Shown: positions 30,888 to 41,512, counted from the first letter of the stretch. The stretch: 50,750 bases of DNA from Tepidamorphus sp. (GCA_028280885.1 JANQKY010000079.1:1-50750), one strand, 5' to 3'. A program made the numbers and translations. The notes: generated from the letters alone by a model not told the origin.

Positions 30888-31045
30888 CGGTTCAGCGGGG
30901 ACGGGCTTTTTTATCTTCAGCTTGGCCACCCACTCGGAGGTCATCCCCGGACTTGTTCCGGGGATCCATGAACACAGTCGCTTGCGTAGGTGCTCATGGA
31001 TTGCCGGGACAAGCCCGGTAATGACACGGAGGGGGAATGGCGGGC
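30888..31045. repeat. Palindromic intergenic repeat block D
   Basis: This lies in the 378-bp gap between the permease gene and kdsA, which converge. Seen: an ACTGTCCGGTT module at about 30891; CAGCTTGGCC at about 30920; and a long imperfect palindrome at about 30940-31026 whose left arm holds GGTCATCCCCGG and ATCCATGAACACAG and whose right arm holds CTCATGGATTGCCGG and GACAAGCCCGGTAATGAC. It is the shortest and most symmetric of the five blocks. A small perfect hairpin GGGAC-TGTGC-GTCCC follows at about 31107-31121. No convincing gene was found in 30857-31234. Confidence 0.75.
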
Positions 31046-31234
31046 GGTACCAAGACACCGCTTCCATCGAGGAAAGCAGAGTTGATGACGTCCAGGTGGG
31101 TATAAGGGACTGTGCGTCCCACGATAGCAGTTTGTCGAGAACGTAATGTCAGACAACCGGGTAATCGACGTCACCGAGATCGAGGCGGGCAGTCGTGTGG
31201 TGGACCCAACAATCCGTCGCGCCCGAAGCCCGTC

Positions 31235-32071
31235 CTACCCGGCGTAACGCTTCGAGACCCGGTCGAATTCGATCAGCATCTCCAGAAGAGCCGGCATGTC
31301 CTTCAGCGCGATCATGTTGGGGCCATCCGACGGCGCGCTGTCGGGGTCAGGATGGGTTTCGATGAACAGGCCCGCAACCCCGACGGCAATTGCCGCGCGG
31401 GCGAGGACGGCGACGAATTCGCGCTGGCCGCCCGATGACGTGCCCTGCCCGCCCGGCTGCTGGACCGAATGGGTGGCGTCGAACACGACCGGCGCGCCCA
31501 AGGCGGCAAGCTGCGGCAGCGCGCGCATGTCGGAGACAAGCGTGTTATAGCCGAAGCTCACGCCGCGCTCGGTGACGAGCACGTCCCCGGCGCCGAAGCC
31601 CGCGAGCTTGTCGACGACGTTCTTCATGTCCCAGGGGGCGAGGAACTGGCCCTTCTTGACATTCACCGCCCTGCCCGTCTCGGCGGCGGCCTTCAGAAGA
31701 TCCGTCTGACGGCACAGGAAGGCCGGGATCTGGAGGACATCGACGGCCTCGGCGACCGGAGCACACTGGTCGCGTTCGTGCACATCGGTCAGCACCGGCA
31801 AGCCTGTCGCCTCGCGGATTTCGGCGAAGATCGGCAATGCGGCGGCAAGTCCGATACCGCGCGCGCTCGCCGCGCTGGTACGGTTTGCCTTGTCGAAGGA
31901 GGATTTGTAGACGAGCCCGATGCCGAGCGTGTCGGCGATTTCCTTGAGCGCCTGCGCGGTTTCCAGCGCATGGGCGCGGCTCTCCATCTGGCAGGGGCCG
32001 GCGATCAGGCTGAACGGCCGGTCGTTGGCGAAGGTCTCCGAACCGATGGTGATGACGCTGTTGACCGGCAT
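31235..32071 (-). CDS. kdsA: 3-deoxy-8-phosphooctulonate synthase (KDO8P synthase)
   Basis: Condenses arabinose 5-phosphate with phosphoenolpyruvate to form KDO 8-phosphate for lipopolysaccharide core. The 278-aa product has [10 protein letters not shown] near the N-terminus, [33 protein letters not shown] and the C-terminal FIETHPDPD. These are the PEP and aldose-phosphate binding segments of the family. I chose ATG 32071 with AGGAG about 6 nt upstream; another ATG seven codons earlier (32092) would put this ribosome binding site inside the gene. It lies downstream of pyrG with a kinase gene between, as in related genomes. Confidence 0.96.
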   Translation of the reverse strand: MPVNSVITIGSETFANDRPFSLIAGPCQMESRAHALETAQALKEIADTLGIGLVYKSSFDKANRTSAASARGIGLAAALPIFAEIREATGLPVLTDVHERDQCAPVAEAVDVLQIPAFLCRQTDLLKAAAETGRAVNVKKGQFLAPWDMKNVVDKLAGFGAGDVLVTERGVSFGYNTLVSDMRALPQLAALGAPVVFDATHSVQQPGGQGTSSGGQREFVAVLARAAIAVGVAGLFIETHPDPDSAPSDGPNMIALKDMPALLEMLIEFDRVSKRYAG

Positions 32072-32157
32072 CCCGTCTCCTGCTTGCCGCATCTGAAAAC
32101 TGACCGGCTGTCTACTTCAGGCGATCCGGCGAGGCCAGATCTATCGGCGACCGGATG

Positions 32158-32670
32158 CTATTTTCTCGGCAGCGCGGGCAGATGCCGCAGAACGGCGTCA
32201 ACCGCCTCGTCAGGCGATGCGGTGGCGGTATCGATCACGATTACCGGCCTCGGCCACGGCTCGTAGTGACGCGCCTGAACGTCCGCCCAGGTCGGCAGCT
32301 TGAGCCCGGCGATGTCGGTCTTTCGCGTCTCGACGCGGCGGCGGTGCGCGCCTTCGTCGCTGCAGACGATTTCGAGTTCCAGAATCGGCACATCGGCGCG
32401 CGCGGCGACCGCCCGCCAGGCATCGCGGGTGATCGGGATCGGGTTGACGCTGTCGGCGATGACAGTGCGACCCAGCCGCAGATTGTCCTCGGCGACCGCA
32501 TAGCCGATCCGGTAGCCCATATCCTCCATGTCCGGCGGTGCTTTTCCAGTGCTTCGCAGCGTCTGTTCGATCGTATCGATGCGCAGATGGACGGCGCCGC
32601 TCTTCCTCGCCAGTTCGCGGGCAAGCGTCGTCTTGCCGGTGCCCGGCAGGCCGCTCAGGATGATCAGCAT
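32158..32670 (-). CDS. AAA-type P-loop kinase of unknown substrate
   Basis: The 170-aa product is a small P-loop kinase (AAA_33/zeta-toxin-like fold). It has Walker A GLPGTGKTT at residues 7-15, a DxD-like strand (HLRIDTIEQTL), and a lid region rich in arginines (GAHRRRVETRKTDI). Similar proteins phosphorylate gluconate, shikimate, chloramphenicol or nucleosides, and I cannot choose among them. There is no antitoxin gene nearby, so a toxin role is not supported. It lies between pyrG (58 bp upstream) and kdsA (86 bp downstream), both on the same strand. Confidence 0.82.
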   Translation of the reverse strand: MLIILSGLPGTGKTTLARELARKSGAVHLRIDTIEQTLRSTGKAPPDMEDMGYRIGYAVAEDNLRLGRTVIADSVNPIPITRDAWRAVAARADVPILELEIVCSDEGAHRRRVETRKTDIAGLKLPTWADVQARHYEPWPRPVIVIDTATASPDEAVDAVLRHLPALPRK

Positions 32671-32728
32671 GTCAGGTGGCGTACACCATTCGGCGATAGT
32701 CCGCAGTGTTGTCGGCCAGGAACCGGGG

Positions 32729-34420
<1,692 letters not shown>

Positions 34421-34461
34421 TTATCGACAGGTTTCTGGTTCGGCGGGCGAACCCGCCCGAC

Positions 34462-34504
34462 GGTCTATTGCGCCCGCAGGTCTATTGCGCCCGCAGGTCT
34501 ATTG
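34462..34504. repeat. 17-bp tandem repeat at the end of secG
   Basis: Two perfect head-to-tail copies of a 17-bp unit beginning GGTCTATTG (34462-34478 and 34479-34495) and a third partial copy of 9 bases (34496-34504). The partial copy covers the secG stop codon, so each unit carries a copy of CAATAG, the last codon plus stop of secG. This looks like replication slippage just beyond the gene. Confidence 0.85.
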
Positions 34505-34873
34505 AGACTGGGGCGCGCTCGGCTGGTCGCTCTGCATTTCGCGCAGCTGGTCGAGAACCGTGCCGCCGGTTCCCTGGCCGGTATCGCTGGTCGCCGGCGC
34601 GCCGGAGCCCAGCGGGGTGTTGTCGAAGATCGACGGACCGACGCCACCGCCGCGCGCCAGCAGCGTCAGCGTGATCGACGTGATGAAGAAGGCCGCCGCC
34701 AGGAAGGTCGTCGCGCGGGTCAGCACGTTGGCGGTGCCGCGACCGGTCATGAAGCCGCCGCCGCCGCCACCGCCGCCGATGCCAAGCGCACCGCCTTCGG
34801 ACTTCTGCAGCAGCACAACGGTTACGAGCGCCACGACCACCATCAGGTGGATGACGATGATAACGGTTTCCAT
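34499..34873 (-). CDS. secG: Preprotein translocase subunit SecG
   Basis: Small accessory subunit of the SecYEG protein-export channel. The 124-aa product has two transmembrane segments (METVIIVIHLMVVVALVTVV and ATTFLAAAFFITSITLTLLA) separated by the conserved cytoplasmic loop VLLQKSEGGALGIGGG with a run of glycines. A Ser/Gly/Gln-rich C-terminal tail of about 45 residues is longer than in E. coli but normal in alphaproteobacteria. I chose the ATG at 34873. It lies 110 bp downstream of tpiA and 141 bp upstream of pyrG; the gap after it holds a 17-bp tandem repeat. Confidence 0.94.
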   Translation of the reverse strand: METVIIVIHLMVVVALVTVVLLQKSEGGALGIGGGGGGGGFMTGRGTANVLTRATTFLAAAFFITSITLTLLARGGGVGPSIFDNTPLGSGAPATSDTGQGTGGTVLDQLREMQSDQPSAPQSQ

Positions 34874-34983
34874 AGTCGTTTTAGTCCAATGTCGGGAAAT
34901 CGCACGCCTTGTACACCGAAAGTCGGCCGGCACGCTACCCCGGTTGTCGGTCCATCGCCTCGCGCTGTTAAGCGACGCGCATA

Positions 34984-35757
34984 TCAGCCCATGATCTGGC
35001 GATAGGCGGACGCGATTGCAAGGATATCGTCCGCCTTCAGGCTGGCACCGCCGACCAGCGCGCCGTCGACATTGTCGACCGCCATCAGCGTCTCGGCATT
35101 GTTCGGCTTGACGGAGCCGCCATAGAGGATCCGCATGCGGCCGCCCTCGTCTTCGCCGAACCGGGCGCTGAGCTTGTCGCGGATGAAGGTGTGCACCTCG
35201 GCAACGTCGCCCGGCATCGGCGTCCTGCCGGTGCCGATCGCCCAGACCGGTTCGTAGGCGACCACCAGGTTGGCGGCGCGGGCATCGTCGGGGATCGATC
35301 CCTTCAACTGGCTCTCGATGCGGTCGAGCGTGACGCCCTCATCGCGTTCGGCCTCCGCTTCGCCGACGCAGACGATGGCGATCAGCCCGGCGCGCCAGGC
35401 CGCCTTCGCCTTGTCGCGGACATGACTGTCGCGTTCGTCATGGTCCTGGCGCCGCTCGGAATGGCCGACGATCACGGCCGTCGCGCTGGCATCGGCGAGC
35501 ATCTCGGCGGCGATATCGCCGGTATGGGCGCCGGAGGCCTCGGCGTGGCAATCCTGACCACCGACGGCGAGTTCAGACGGTTGGGCCATCTGGGCGAAGG
35601 CCAGCACCAGCGTCGCGGGCGGGCAGATCATCAGGTCGACGCGCCTAGCGAGATCGTCGTCATAGCCCTCGATCATCGCCTTGAACTCGGCCGCCGATGC
35701 CTTCAGGCCGTTCATCTTCCAGTTGCCGGCAACCAGCGGCCTGATATCGGGTGTCAT
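34984..35757 (-). CDS. tpiA: Triosephosphate isomerase
   Basis: Interconverts dihydroxyacetone phosphate and glyceraldehyde 3-phosphate. The 257-aa product has the catalytic lysine in GNWKMNG, the catalytic histidine in [10 protein letters not shown], the catalytic glutamate in [12 protein letters not shown] (followed by the flexible loop) and the phosphate-binding [11 protein letters not shown]. The ATG at 35757 starts the family similarity ([17 protein letters not shown]); an extra 11 codons upstream were rejected. It is first in the tpiA-secG-pyrG run. Confidence 0.97.
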   Translation of the reverse strand: MTPDIRPLVAGNWKMNGLKASAAEFKAMIEGYDDDLARRVDLMICPPATLVLAFAQMAQPSELAVGGQDCHAEASGAHTGDIAAEMLADASATAVIVGHSERRQDHDERDSHVRDKAKAAWRAGLIAIVCVGEAEAERDEGVTLDRIESQLKGSIPDDARAANLVVAYEPVWAIGTGRTPMPGDVAEVHTFIRDKLSARFGEDEGGRMRILYGGSVKPNNAETLMAVDNVDGALVGGASLKADDILAIASAYRQIMG

Positions 35758-35841
35758 GTCCTGCCTCCTCGCCTGTCTTTCGACTGCCATAACAGGGAAT
35801 CGGGCCGAACGAAAACCGATCGGAGCCGAAATCGAGGCAGA

Positions 35842-36522
35842 TCAGACTTTTCGGGCAATACCGAACAGGCCGGAGCGCGAGAGCTTGGGCGTCATCGCGC
35901 AGCTTTCCAGGAGGCTTACGGGAAGCGCGGTATCCTCGAATATCGAAAACAGGATCGGCTGTTCCTCCAGGCCCCAGGGCGCCCGCTCCTCGCCGGACTT
36001 GTAGTCGTAGCCCGGCCCGAGCCGGAAGGTGACGGCGAGCCCTTCCGGCTTCAGGTGCTGGTTGATGTGGGCGGCCAGCATCCGGGTGGCCCGCTCGATC
36101 GTCAGCCAGCCGCCGGCTTCCAGGAACAGGCCGTCGACCGGCTCGGAGGCTTCGAAACGGGCGGCAACCGTGTCTTCCAGATCGGCGCCGAGCGTCATGA
36201 TGAACACGACGACCTCCTCGGCCTCGCCGAGCAGCCGATCGAAGGCCGCGCAGGTAAAGCGATAGCCGCCGGCAAGCTCAAGCACGCCGCCGCCGACCGA
36301 AACGATCGGGCAGCGGCGATAGCGGATATCGGGCCTGGCGATGCCGGCGATTTCCGCGCCGATTCGCTCGGCGATCTTGCGGACCCGCGGCCGGATCCGG
36401 GCGGCATCACGATAGCCCTGGACCCGCAGGATCCGCTCCGGATCGATGGCGAAGCCGTCCGTCCGCCAGGTCTCGACCGGACCCGGCCCTGCCCGGTCCG
36501 GCGGATCGCCTTGCGTCGTCAC
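35842..36522 (-). CDS. B12-dependent methionine synthase activation-domain protein
   Basis: The 226-aa product resembles the reactivation (AdoMet-binding) domain of cobalamin-dependent methionine synthase, here as a free-standing protein. Supporting segments are the helix-rich N-terminus, VVVFIMTLGADLEDTVAARF, EAGGWLTIERATRMLAAHI and the C-terminal RLGPGYDYKSGEERAPWGLEEQP, in which RxSPGYG-like sequence binds AdoMet in MetH. Free-standing versions are known next to 'virulence factor' family genes in corrinoid methyl-transfer clusters and in split methionine synthases of alphaproteobacteria. It starts at GTG 36522, overlapping the upstream gene's stop by four bases (GTGA). No other corrinoid protein gene is in the window. 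Confidence 0.75.
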   Translation of the reverse strand: MTTQGDPPDRAGPGPVETWRTDGFAIDPERILRVQGYRDAARIRPRVRKIAERIGAEIAGIARPDIRYRRCPIVSVGGGVLELAGGYRFTCAAFDRLLGEAEEVVVFIMTLGADLEDTVAARFEASEPVDGLFLEAGGWLTIERATRMLAAHINQHLKPEGLAVTFRLGPGYDYKSGEERAPWGLEEQPILFSIFEDTALPVSLLESCAMTPKLSRSGLFGIARKV

Positions 36523-36809
36523 CGCGACAGGCTTTCGATCGCGGCTGCGCGAATCGCGTCGTATTGCGCCTCCAGTTCATCGGCCATCGCCTGCGCGGCG
36601 GCCGCCGGATCGCCGTCACGCTCGACACGCCGGCCCTTTTGCCAGGCTTCCAGATAGGCATCGGTCCCGGCCAGGCCGCGGCGCATCGCGATCATGTCGA
36701 TCAGCTCCTGGAACCGGTCGCTGAGCTGGATCTTGTGCGTGCCGGACGCATCGCGCGCCTCGACCATCGACGGGATTTCCTGCCAACGCAAAACGGTGCA
36801 CTTCGCCAA
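36519..36809 (-). CDS. Virulence-factor-family small protein
   Basis: The 96-aa product (MAKCTVLRWQEIPSMVEARD at the start) matches, as far as I recognise it, the short conserved proteins annotated only as 'virulence factor' (Virulence_fact family). These co-occur with corrinoid methyltransferase and methionine synthase activation genes. It has a compact N-terminal half, then a helix-rich C-terminal half with DPAAAAQAMADELEAQYDAI. The name is historical and no virulence role follows. It is the first gene of a two-gene unit with the activation-domain gene, with overlapping stop and start. Upstream lies the 518-bp gap that holds the inverted-repeat element. Confidence 0.7.
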   Translation of the reverse strand: MAKCTVLRWQEIPSMVEARDASGTHKIQLSDRFQELIDMIAMRRGLAGTDAYLEAWQKGRRVERDGDPAAAAQAMADELEAQYDAIRAAAIESLSR

Positions 36810-37000
36810 CGCTCGCCCTCCCCTTTGAGGTTTTGACTCGATATATCGGCCAAAACTCTAGGGGATCGGCTGCCTGCCCGGCCGCGCCATTCGCGAATCC
36901 GGGTTGCACGATTGCGACGTCTCACCACGACTTGATGGCTAAGCCGTCGATTCATACACTGCGCGGCTTCACGCCGCCCGCCATATGGCCCTATATGGCG

Positions 37001-37296
37001 TAGGTCGTGGTGAGGATTTAACCAGTGCGCCGGTTTGTCCGGATTTGTTCAGGATCGGTGGATGAGGAGGAAGGACATGCCGAGCATATTCCCAGGGAAG
37101 TTCGGGGACGAATGTGCCGATCATGGGCAAATCCGGACAAATCCCTTCGGGACGTGGCGCATTTCGTCCCTGGACGTCCCGATGAAGACTCACAGTGGGA
37201 AATGCTTGAAGTGGCCTGCACTGCTGCGCACTTCCCGGCTAGCCAGGACCGAAATGCGCCACGCCGGTGCAATGGTTAAATCCTCACCACGACCTA
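37001..37296. mobile_element. MITE-like element with perfect 24-bp terminal inverted repeats
   Basis: Positions 37001-37024 and 37273-37296 are exact reverse complements (24 of 24), each beginning TAGGTCGTGGTGAGG when read inward. The outermost TA on both sides could be a duplicated TA target, as made by IS630/Tc1-mariner transposases, leaving a 292-bp element. Inside are two more perfect inverted pairs: 14 bp at 37034-37047 with 37128-37141, and 13 bp at 37154-37166 with 37250-37262. No coding sequence inside is convincing. It ends 31 bp before the ppiD start. The rest of the 36810-37327 gap shows nothing recognisable. Confidence 0.8.
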
Positions 37297-37327
37297 GAGC
37301 GAAACTGGTACGGAACCGAACGTCATC

Positions 37328-39229
37328 ATGCTGAACGCCCTGCGCAAGAGCGCGACCGGTTGGGTCGCCAAAACCCTGATCGGCCTGCTCGTCCTCAGCT
37401 TCGCCGTCTGGGGCGTCGCCGACATCTTCACCGGCTATCGCGGCGACGATGTCGCCGTCGTCGGCGAGACCCCGATCACCATCCAGGAATACCAGGCAGC
37501 CCTGCAGCGGCAGATCCAGCAGACGTCGCAGCAGGTCGGCCAGTATCTGACCATGGACCAGGCCCGCGCGATCGGGCTCGATCAGCAGGTGCTCGGCCGG
37601 ATGATGGCGGAAGCCGCCCTCGACGACGCGGCCCGGGCGCGCGGCCTCAACATCTCCGATGCCATCATCGCCGACAGCATAAGACAGGATCCGACCTTCC
37701 AGGCGCCTGGCGGGCAGTTCGACCGCGCCTATTTCGAGCAGGTTCTGAGGGCGTCGGGCTACAGCGAGGCGGTCTATGTCAACGAACAGCGCCAGGCGCT
37801 GACCCGGCAGATGATCGCCGAATCGATCGGCGGCGGCATCGCCCCCCCGACGATCCTGGAAAAGGCGGTCGACCGCTTTCGCAACGAGACCCGCTCGGCC
37901 GAATTCATCGTGATCACGCCGGCCATGGTCGATACTCTGCCGGAGCCGAGCGAGGAGCAGCTGCGCAGCTACTTCAACGACCATGTGTCCGAGTTCCGCG
38001 CGCCGGAATATCGCAAGATCGGCCTGATTTCCGTCCAGCCGCTCGACCTGACGAGCCGCGTCGACATACCCGAAGAGGATGTCCGCGCTTCCTATGACGC
38101 CAATCCCGACCGGTTCGGCACGCCGGAGCGGCGGACGATCGAGCGCATCGTCTTCGACACCTCCGACGAGGCGCGTCAGGCCTATGACGAGATCAACGGC
38201 GGCAAGAGCTTCGAGGCGGTCGCAGACGCGCGCGGCCTCAACCAGGACGACCGGACGCTCGGCACGCTGACCCGCGACGGCGTTCTCGATCCGGCGATCG
38301 CCGAGGCGGCCTTCGGGCTTGACCTGAACCAGGTCAGCGAGCCGGTGCAGGGCACCTTCGGTCCGGTCCTGGTGCGGGTCACCGAGATCGACGGCGGCAC
38401 GTCCCGCTCGTTCGACGACGTCAAGGCGGAGTTGCAGATCGACATGGCGCTGGAGCGTGCCCAGGACCTCGTCCTCGACCTTTATGATGCGATCGAGGAC
38501 GACCGCGCCGGCGGCATGACGCTTGCCGAGGCGGCCGCCAAGGAAGGGCTCGACTATCGCGAGATCCCGGCGATCGACCGGCAGGGCAACGACACCGACG
38601 GCAACCGGATCGGCGGCATCATCGACCGGGCCCGGCTGATGAACGAGGTCTATGCCACCGATATCGGCGTCGAGGCCGATCCGCTGCAGGCGACCGGCGA
38701 CGGCTGGATCTGGTACGAGGTGCTCGACATCATCCCCGAGCGCGACAAGACGTTCGAGGAGGCCCGCGACGACGTCGCGACCGCCTGGCGCGCCGAACAG
38801 ACAGGAGACCTCGTCTCCGACAAGGCCAAGGCGGTCGTGAGCGCGATCGAGAGCGGCGACACCTTCTTCAAGGCGGCGGAAGATCTCGGCACCACGTCCG
38901 GGCTGGTCGGCCCGCTGCGCCGCACCGATACCGACGACATCTTCGGCCAGTCGGCCGTCCAGCTCCTGTTCACCACGCCGAAGGACGGCGTCACCTCGAC
39001 GATCGCCAATGTCGGCGACCGGCGGGTGGTGTTCCGGGTGACCGACGTCTCCGTGCCGGACTTCGACGCGCAGGCCTCGGAAGTCTTCGCCGCCGAACTT
39101 GGCGGGGGCATCGCCAACGATATCCTCGGCCAGTATCTCGCCGACCTTGAAACGCGCATCGGAACGGTTATCAATCCGCAGGCGATGGCGATCGCGCTTG
39201 GCGAGCGCCAGCCCGACCAGGGGCACTAA
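37328..39229 (+). CDS. PpiD/SurA-type peptidyl-prolyl isomerase, membrane anchored
   Basis: Periplasmic folding factor anchored in the inner membrane. The 633-aa product has a short cytoplasmic start, one transmembrane helix (TLIGLLVLSFAVWGVADIF, about residues 17-35), a SurA-N-like chaperone domain (about 36-190), a parvulin-type rotamase region (about 240-365, with PERRTIERIVFDTSDEARQA and FGPVLVRVTEIDGG) and a long C-terminal chaperone part. The length fits PpiD. In alphaproteobacteria this gene commonly stands between tpiA and trpE in orientation opposite to tpiA, as here. Its promoter must lie in or left of the inverted-repeat element that ends 31 bp upstream of the start. Confidence 0.93.
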   Translation: MLNALRKSATGWVAKTLIGLLVLSFAVWGVADIFTGYRGDDVAVVGETPITIQEYQAALQRQIQQTSQQVGQYLTMDQARAIGLDQQVLGRMMAEAALDDAARARGLNISDAIIADSIRQDPTFQAPGGQFDRAYFEQVLRASGYSEAVYVNEQRQALTRQMIAESIGGGIAPPTILEKAVDRFRNETRSAEFIVITPAMVDTLPEPSEEQLRSYFNDHVSEFRAPEYRKIGLISVQPLDLTSRVDIPEEDVRASYDANPDRFGTPERRTIERIVFDTSDEARQAYDEINGGKSFEAVADARGLNQDDRTLGTLTRDGVLDPAIAEAAFGLDLNQVSEPVQGTFGPVLVRVTEIDGGTSRSFDDVKAELQIDMALERAQDLVLDLYDAIEDDRAGGMTLAEAAAKEGLDYREIPAIDRQGNDTDGNRIGGIIDRARLMNEVYATDIGVEADPLQATGDGWIWYEVLDIIPERDKTFEEARDDVATAWRAEQTGDLVSDKAKAVVSAIESGDTFFKAAEDLGTTSGLVGPLRRTDTDDIFGQSAVQLLFTTPKDGVTSTIANVGDRRVVFRVTDVSVPDFDAQASEVFAAELGGGIANDILGQYLADLETRIGTVINPQAMAIALGERQPDQGH

Positions 39230-39284
39230 CCAACCGGCGGTCCAGGGTTTCTCTCCGGACCGTCGAACCATCGGCAGCGGTGCT

Positions 39285-40805
39285 ATGAGCCTGATCGAAC
39301 CTCCCTTTGACGGTTTCGAGGAACGCTATCGCCTGGGCGCGCCCCAGGTGGTGTGGACACGGATGGTCGCCGATCTGGAAACGCCGGTCTCGGCGATGCT
39401 CAAGATCGCCGGATCGCGGCCGAACAGCTTCCTGCTGGAATCGGTCGAGGGCGGCGCCGTGCGCGGGCGCTATTCGATCATCGGGCTGGAACCGGACCTG
39501 GTGTTCCGCGCCTATGGCGACCGGGCCGAGATCAACCGCGCGCCGGAGGCGGAAACGGACAGCTACGAGCCCTGCCCCGAGCCGACGCTGGCCGCCCTGC
39601 GACGGTTGATCAACGAGGCCCGCGTCGATCTGCCAGAGGGCCTGCCGGCGATGTCGGCGGGTGTCTTCGGCTACATGGCCTACGATACCGTGCGGCTGAT
39701 GGAGGTGCTGGTGCAGCCCAATCCGGACCCGTTCGGCCTGCCCGATGCGATTTTCCTGAGGCCGACCATCATCGTCGTCTTCGATTCGGTGAAGGACGAG
39801 GTGACGATCGTAACGCCGGTCAGGCCGTCCGCGGCGCTCGGCGCGAAGGCTGCCTACACCCGCGCCGTCGACCGGCTGACCGGCGTGACCGACGCGCTCG
39901 ACCTGCCGCTTGAAAAGACGCCGATGGCCGATCTCGACGATGTCATCGGCAAGGCGCCGCAGTCGAACACGACGTCCGAGGAATACGCGGCGATGGTCGA
40001 GCGGGCGAAGGACTATATCGCCGCCGGCGACGTCTTCCAGGTGGTGCTGAGCCAGCGCTTCGAGGCGCCCTTCTCGCTGCCGCCCTTCGCGCTCTACCGG
40101 GCGTTGAGACGGGTCAATCCGGCGCCGTTCCTCTATTTCCTCAACTTCGACAATTTCGCCGTCGTCGGGTCGAGCCCGGAGATCCTGGTGCGGCTGCGCG
40201 ATGACACCGTCACCGTGCGGCCGATCGCCGGCACCCGGCCGCGCGGCGAGACGCCGACCGAGGACCGGGCCAATGCCGAGGACCTGCTCGCCGATCCCAA
40301 GGAACGGGCCGAGCACCTGATGCTGCTCGATCTCGGCCGCAACGATGCCGGCCGGGTCTCGAAGATCGGCACGGTGAAGGTCACCGACCAGTTCTTCCTG
40401 GAATATTACAGCCAGGTCATGCACATCGTCTCGAATGTCGAGGGCCAGATCGACCCCTCCCGCGACGCGATCGACGCGCTGATTGCCGGCTTCCCGGCCG
40501 GCACGGTGTCGGGCGCACCGAAGGTGCGGGCGATGCAGATCATCGACGAACTGGAAAAGGAAAAACGCGGCATCTATGCCAGCTGCGTCGGCTATTTCTC
40601 CGCCGACGGCGACATGGACACCTGCATCGTGCTAAGGACGGCGGTCGTCAGGGACGGCGTGATGTATGTGCAGGCCGGCGCCGGCATCGTCGCCGATTCC
40701 GTGCCGCAGAGCGAGCAGCGCGAATGCGTCAACAAGGCGCGCGCCCTGTTCCGGGCCGCCGACGAGGCGGTCCGGTTCGCCTCCTCGGCGACCCGGGGCC
40801 AGTAG
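39285..40805 (+). CDS. trpE: Anthranilate synthase component I
   Basis: Converts chorismate and ammonia to anthranilate, the first step of tryptophan synthesis. The 506-aa product has the N-terminal regulatory segment FLLESVEGG (the LLES-type tryptophan-binding motif, so feedback inhibition is likely) and the C-terminal chorismate-binding domain with VRPIAGTRPRGETP, LLDLGRNDAGRV and AGAGIVADSVPQSEQRE. The start at ATG 39285 is 55 bp after ppiD; the frame is open upstream into ppiD but as a shadow. Unlike Rhizobiaceae and Brucella, where TrpE and TrpG are fused, the amidotransferase is a separate gene here. Confidence 0.97.
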   Translation: MSLIEPPFDGFEERYRLGAPQVVWTRMVADLETPVSAMLKIAGSRPNSFLLESVEGGAVRGRYSIIGLEPDLVFRAYGDRAEINRAPEAETDSYEPCPEPTLAALRRLINEARVDLPEGLPAMSAGVFGYMAYDTVRLMEVLVQPNPDPFGLPDAIFLRPTIIVVFDSVKDEVTIVTPVRPSAALGAKAAYTRAVDRLTGVTDALDLPLEKTPMADLDDVIGKAPQSNTTSEEYAAMVERAKDYIAAGDVFQVVLSQRFEAPFSLPPFALYRALRRVNPAPFLYFLNFDNFAVVGSSPEILVRLRDDTVTVRPIAGTRPRGETPTEDRANAEDLLADPKERAEHLMLLDLGRNDAGRVSKIGTVKVTDQFFLEYYSQVMHIVSNVEGQIDPSRDAIDALIAGFPAGTVSGAPKVRAMQIIDELEKEKRGIYASCVGYFSADGDMDTCIVLRTAVVRDGVMYVQAGAGIVADSVPQSEQRECVNKARALFRAADEAVRFASSATRGQ

Positions 40806-40863
40806 CAACGCCGAAGGCCGGCGGCGGATAAGTGGATTGCGAGTGAACGCGGGGTGAAACGGC

Positions 40864-41454
40864 ATGATCGTCCTGATCGACAACTATGACAGTTTCACCT
40901 GGAACCTCGTCCACTATCTCGGCGAACTCGGCGCACGGGTGCGCGTTCACCGCAATGACAAGATCGCGGTCGACGACGTCATCGCCGCCGAGCCGACCGG
41001 CATCGTGCTGTCGCCCGGCCCGTGCACGCCCAACGAGGCCGGCATCTGCCTCGACCTGATCACGGCGGCGGCCGGCCAGGTGCCGATCCTCGGGGTCTGT
41101 CTCGGCCACCAGTCGATCGGCCAGGCCTATGGCGGCACGGTTGTGCGGGCGCCGGTGCTGATGCACGGCAAGCTCTCGCAAGTCCGCCACGACGGATCGG
41201 GGATCTTCCACGGCCTGAACGGCCCCTTCCAGGCGACCCGCTATCATTCGCTGACGGTCGAGCGGGACAGCCTTCCCGGCGATCTCGAGGTGTCGGCGGA
41301 GACGGAGGACGGCACGATCATGGGCCTGCGCCACAAGAGCCACCCGGTGCACGGCGTGCAGTTCCATCCCGAAAGCATCGCCTCGGAGAACGGCCCGCTG
41401 ATCCTGCGCAACTTCCTCGACCTTGCCGCGGAGTGGCAGCGCCGCGCGGCATAA
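40864..41454 (+). CDS. trpG: Anthranilate synthase component II (glutamine amidotransferase)
   Basis: Supplies ammonia to TrpE; members of this family may also serve aminodeoxychorismate synthase. The 196-aa product is a class I glutamine amidotransferase with nucleophile C79 in [18 protein letters not shown] and the His-Glu pair in [13 protein letters not shown]. The start [20 protein letters not shown] is the canonical TrpG N-terminus. It follows trpE after 58 bp and precedes trpD by 58 bp, all on one strand. Confidence 0.97.
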   Translation: MIVLIDNYDSFTWNLVHYLGELGARVRVHRNDKIAVDDVIAAEPTGIVLSPGPCTPNEAGICLDLITAAAGQVPILGVCLGHQSIGQAYGGTVVRAPVLMHGKLSQVRHDGSGIFHGLNGPFQATRYHSLTVERDSLPGDLEVSAETEDGTIMGLRHKSHPVHGVQFHPESIASENGPLILRNFLDLAAEWQRRAA

Positions 41455-41512
41455 GCGTTTTCCTTGCATATGACGCCGGATTGCGGCACGACAGGCCGAA
41501 CGGAACGAAGCG

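Noticed and set aside
31146..31247. A 33-codon plus-strand frame starting MSDNRVIDVTEIEAG
   Set aside because: It overlaps the 3' end of kdsA in antisense, is very short, and has no clear ribosome binding site. The composition looks somewhat protein-like, so it may be a relic, but I cannot support it as a gene.
37018..37334. Open frames of 75-99 codons on both strands inside the inverted-repeat element
   Set aside because: They run through terminal repeats and internal palindromes and resemble no transposase or toxin. They are best explained as chance frames in a structured non-coding element.
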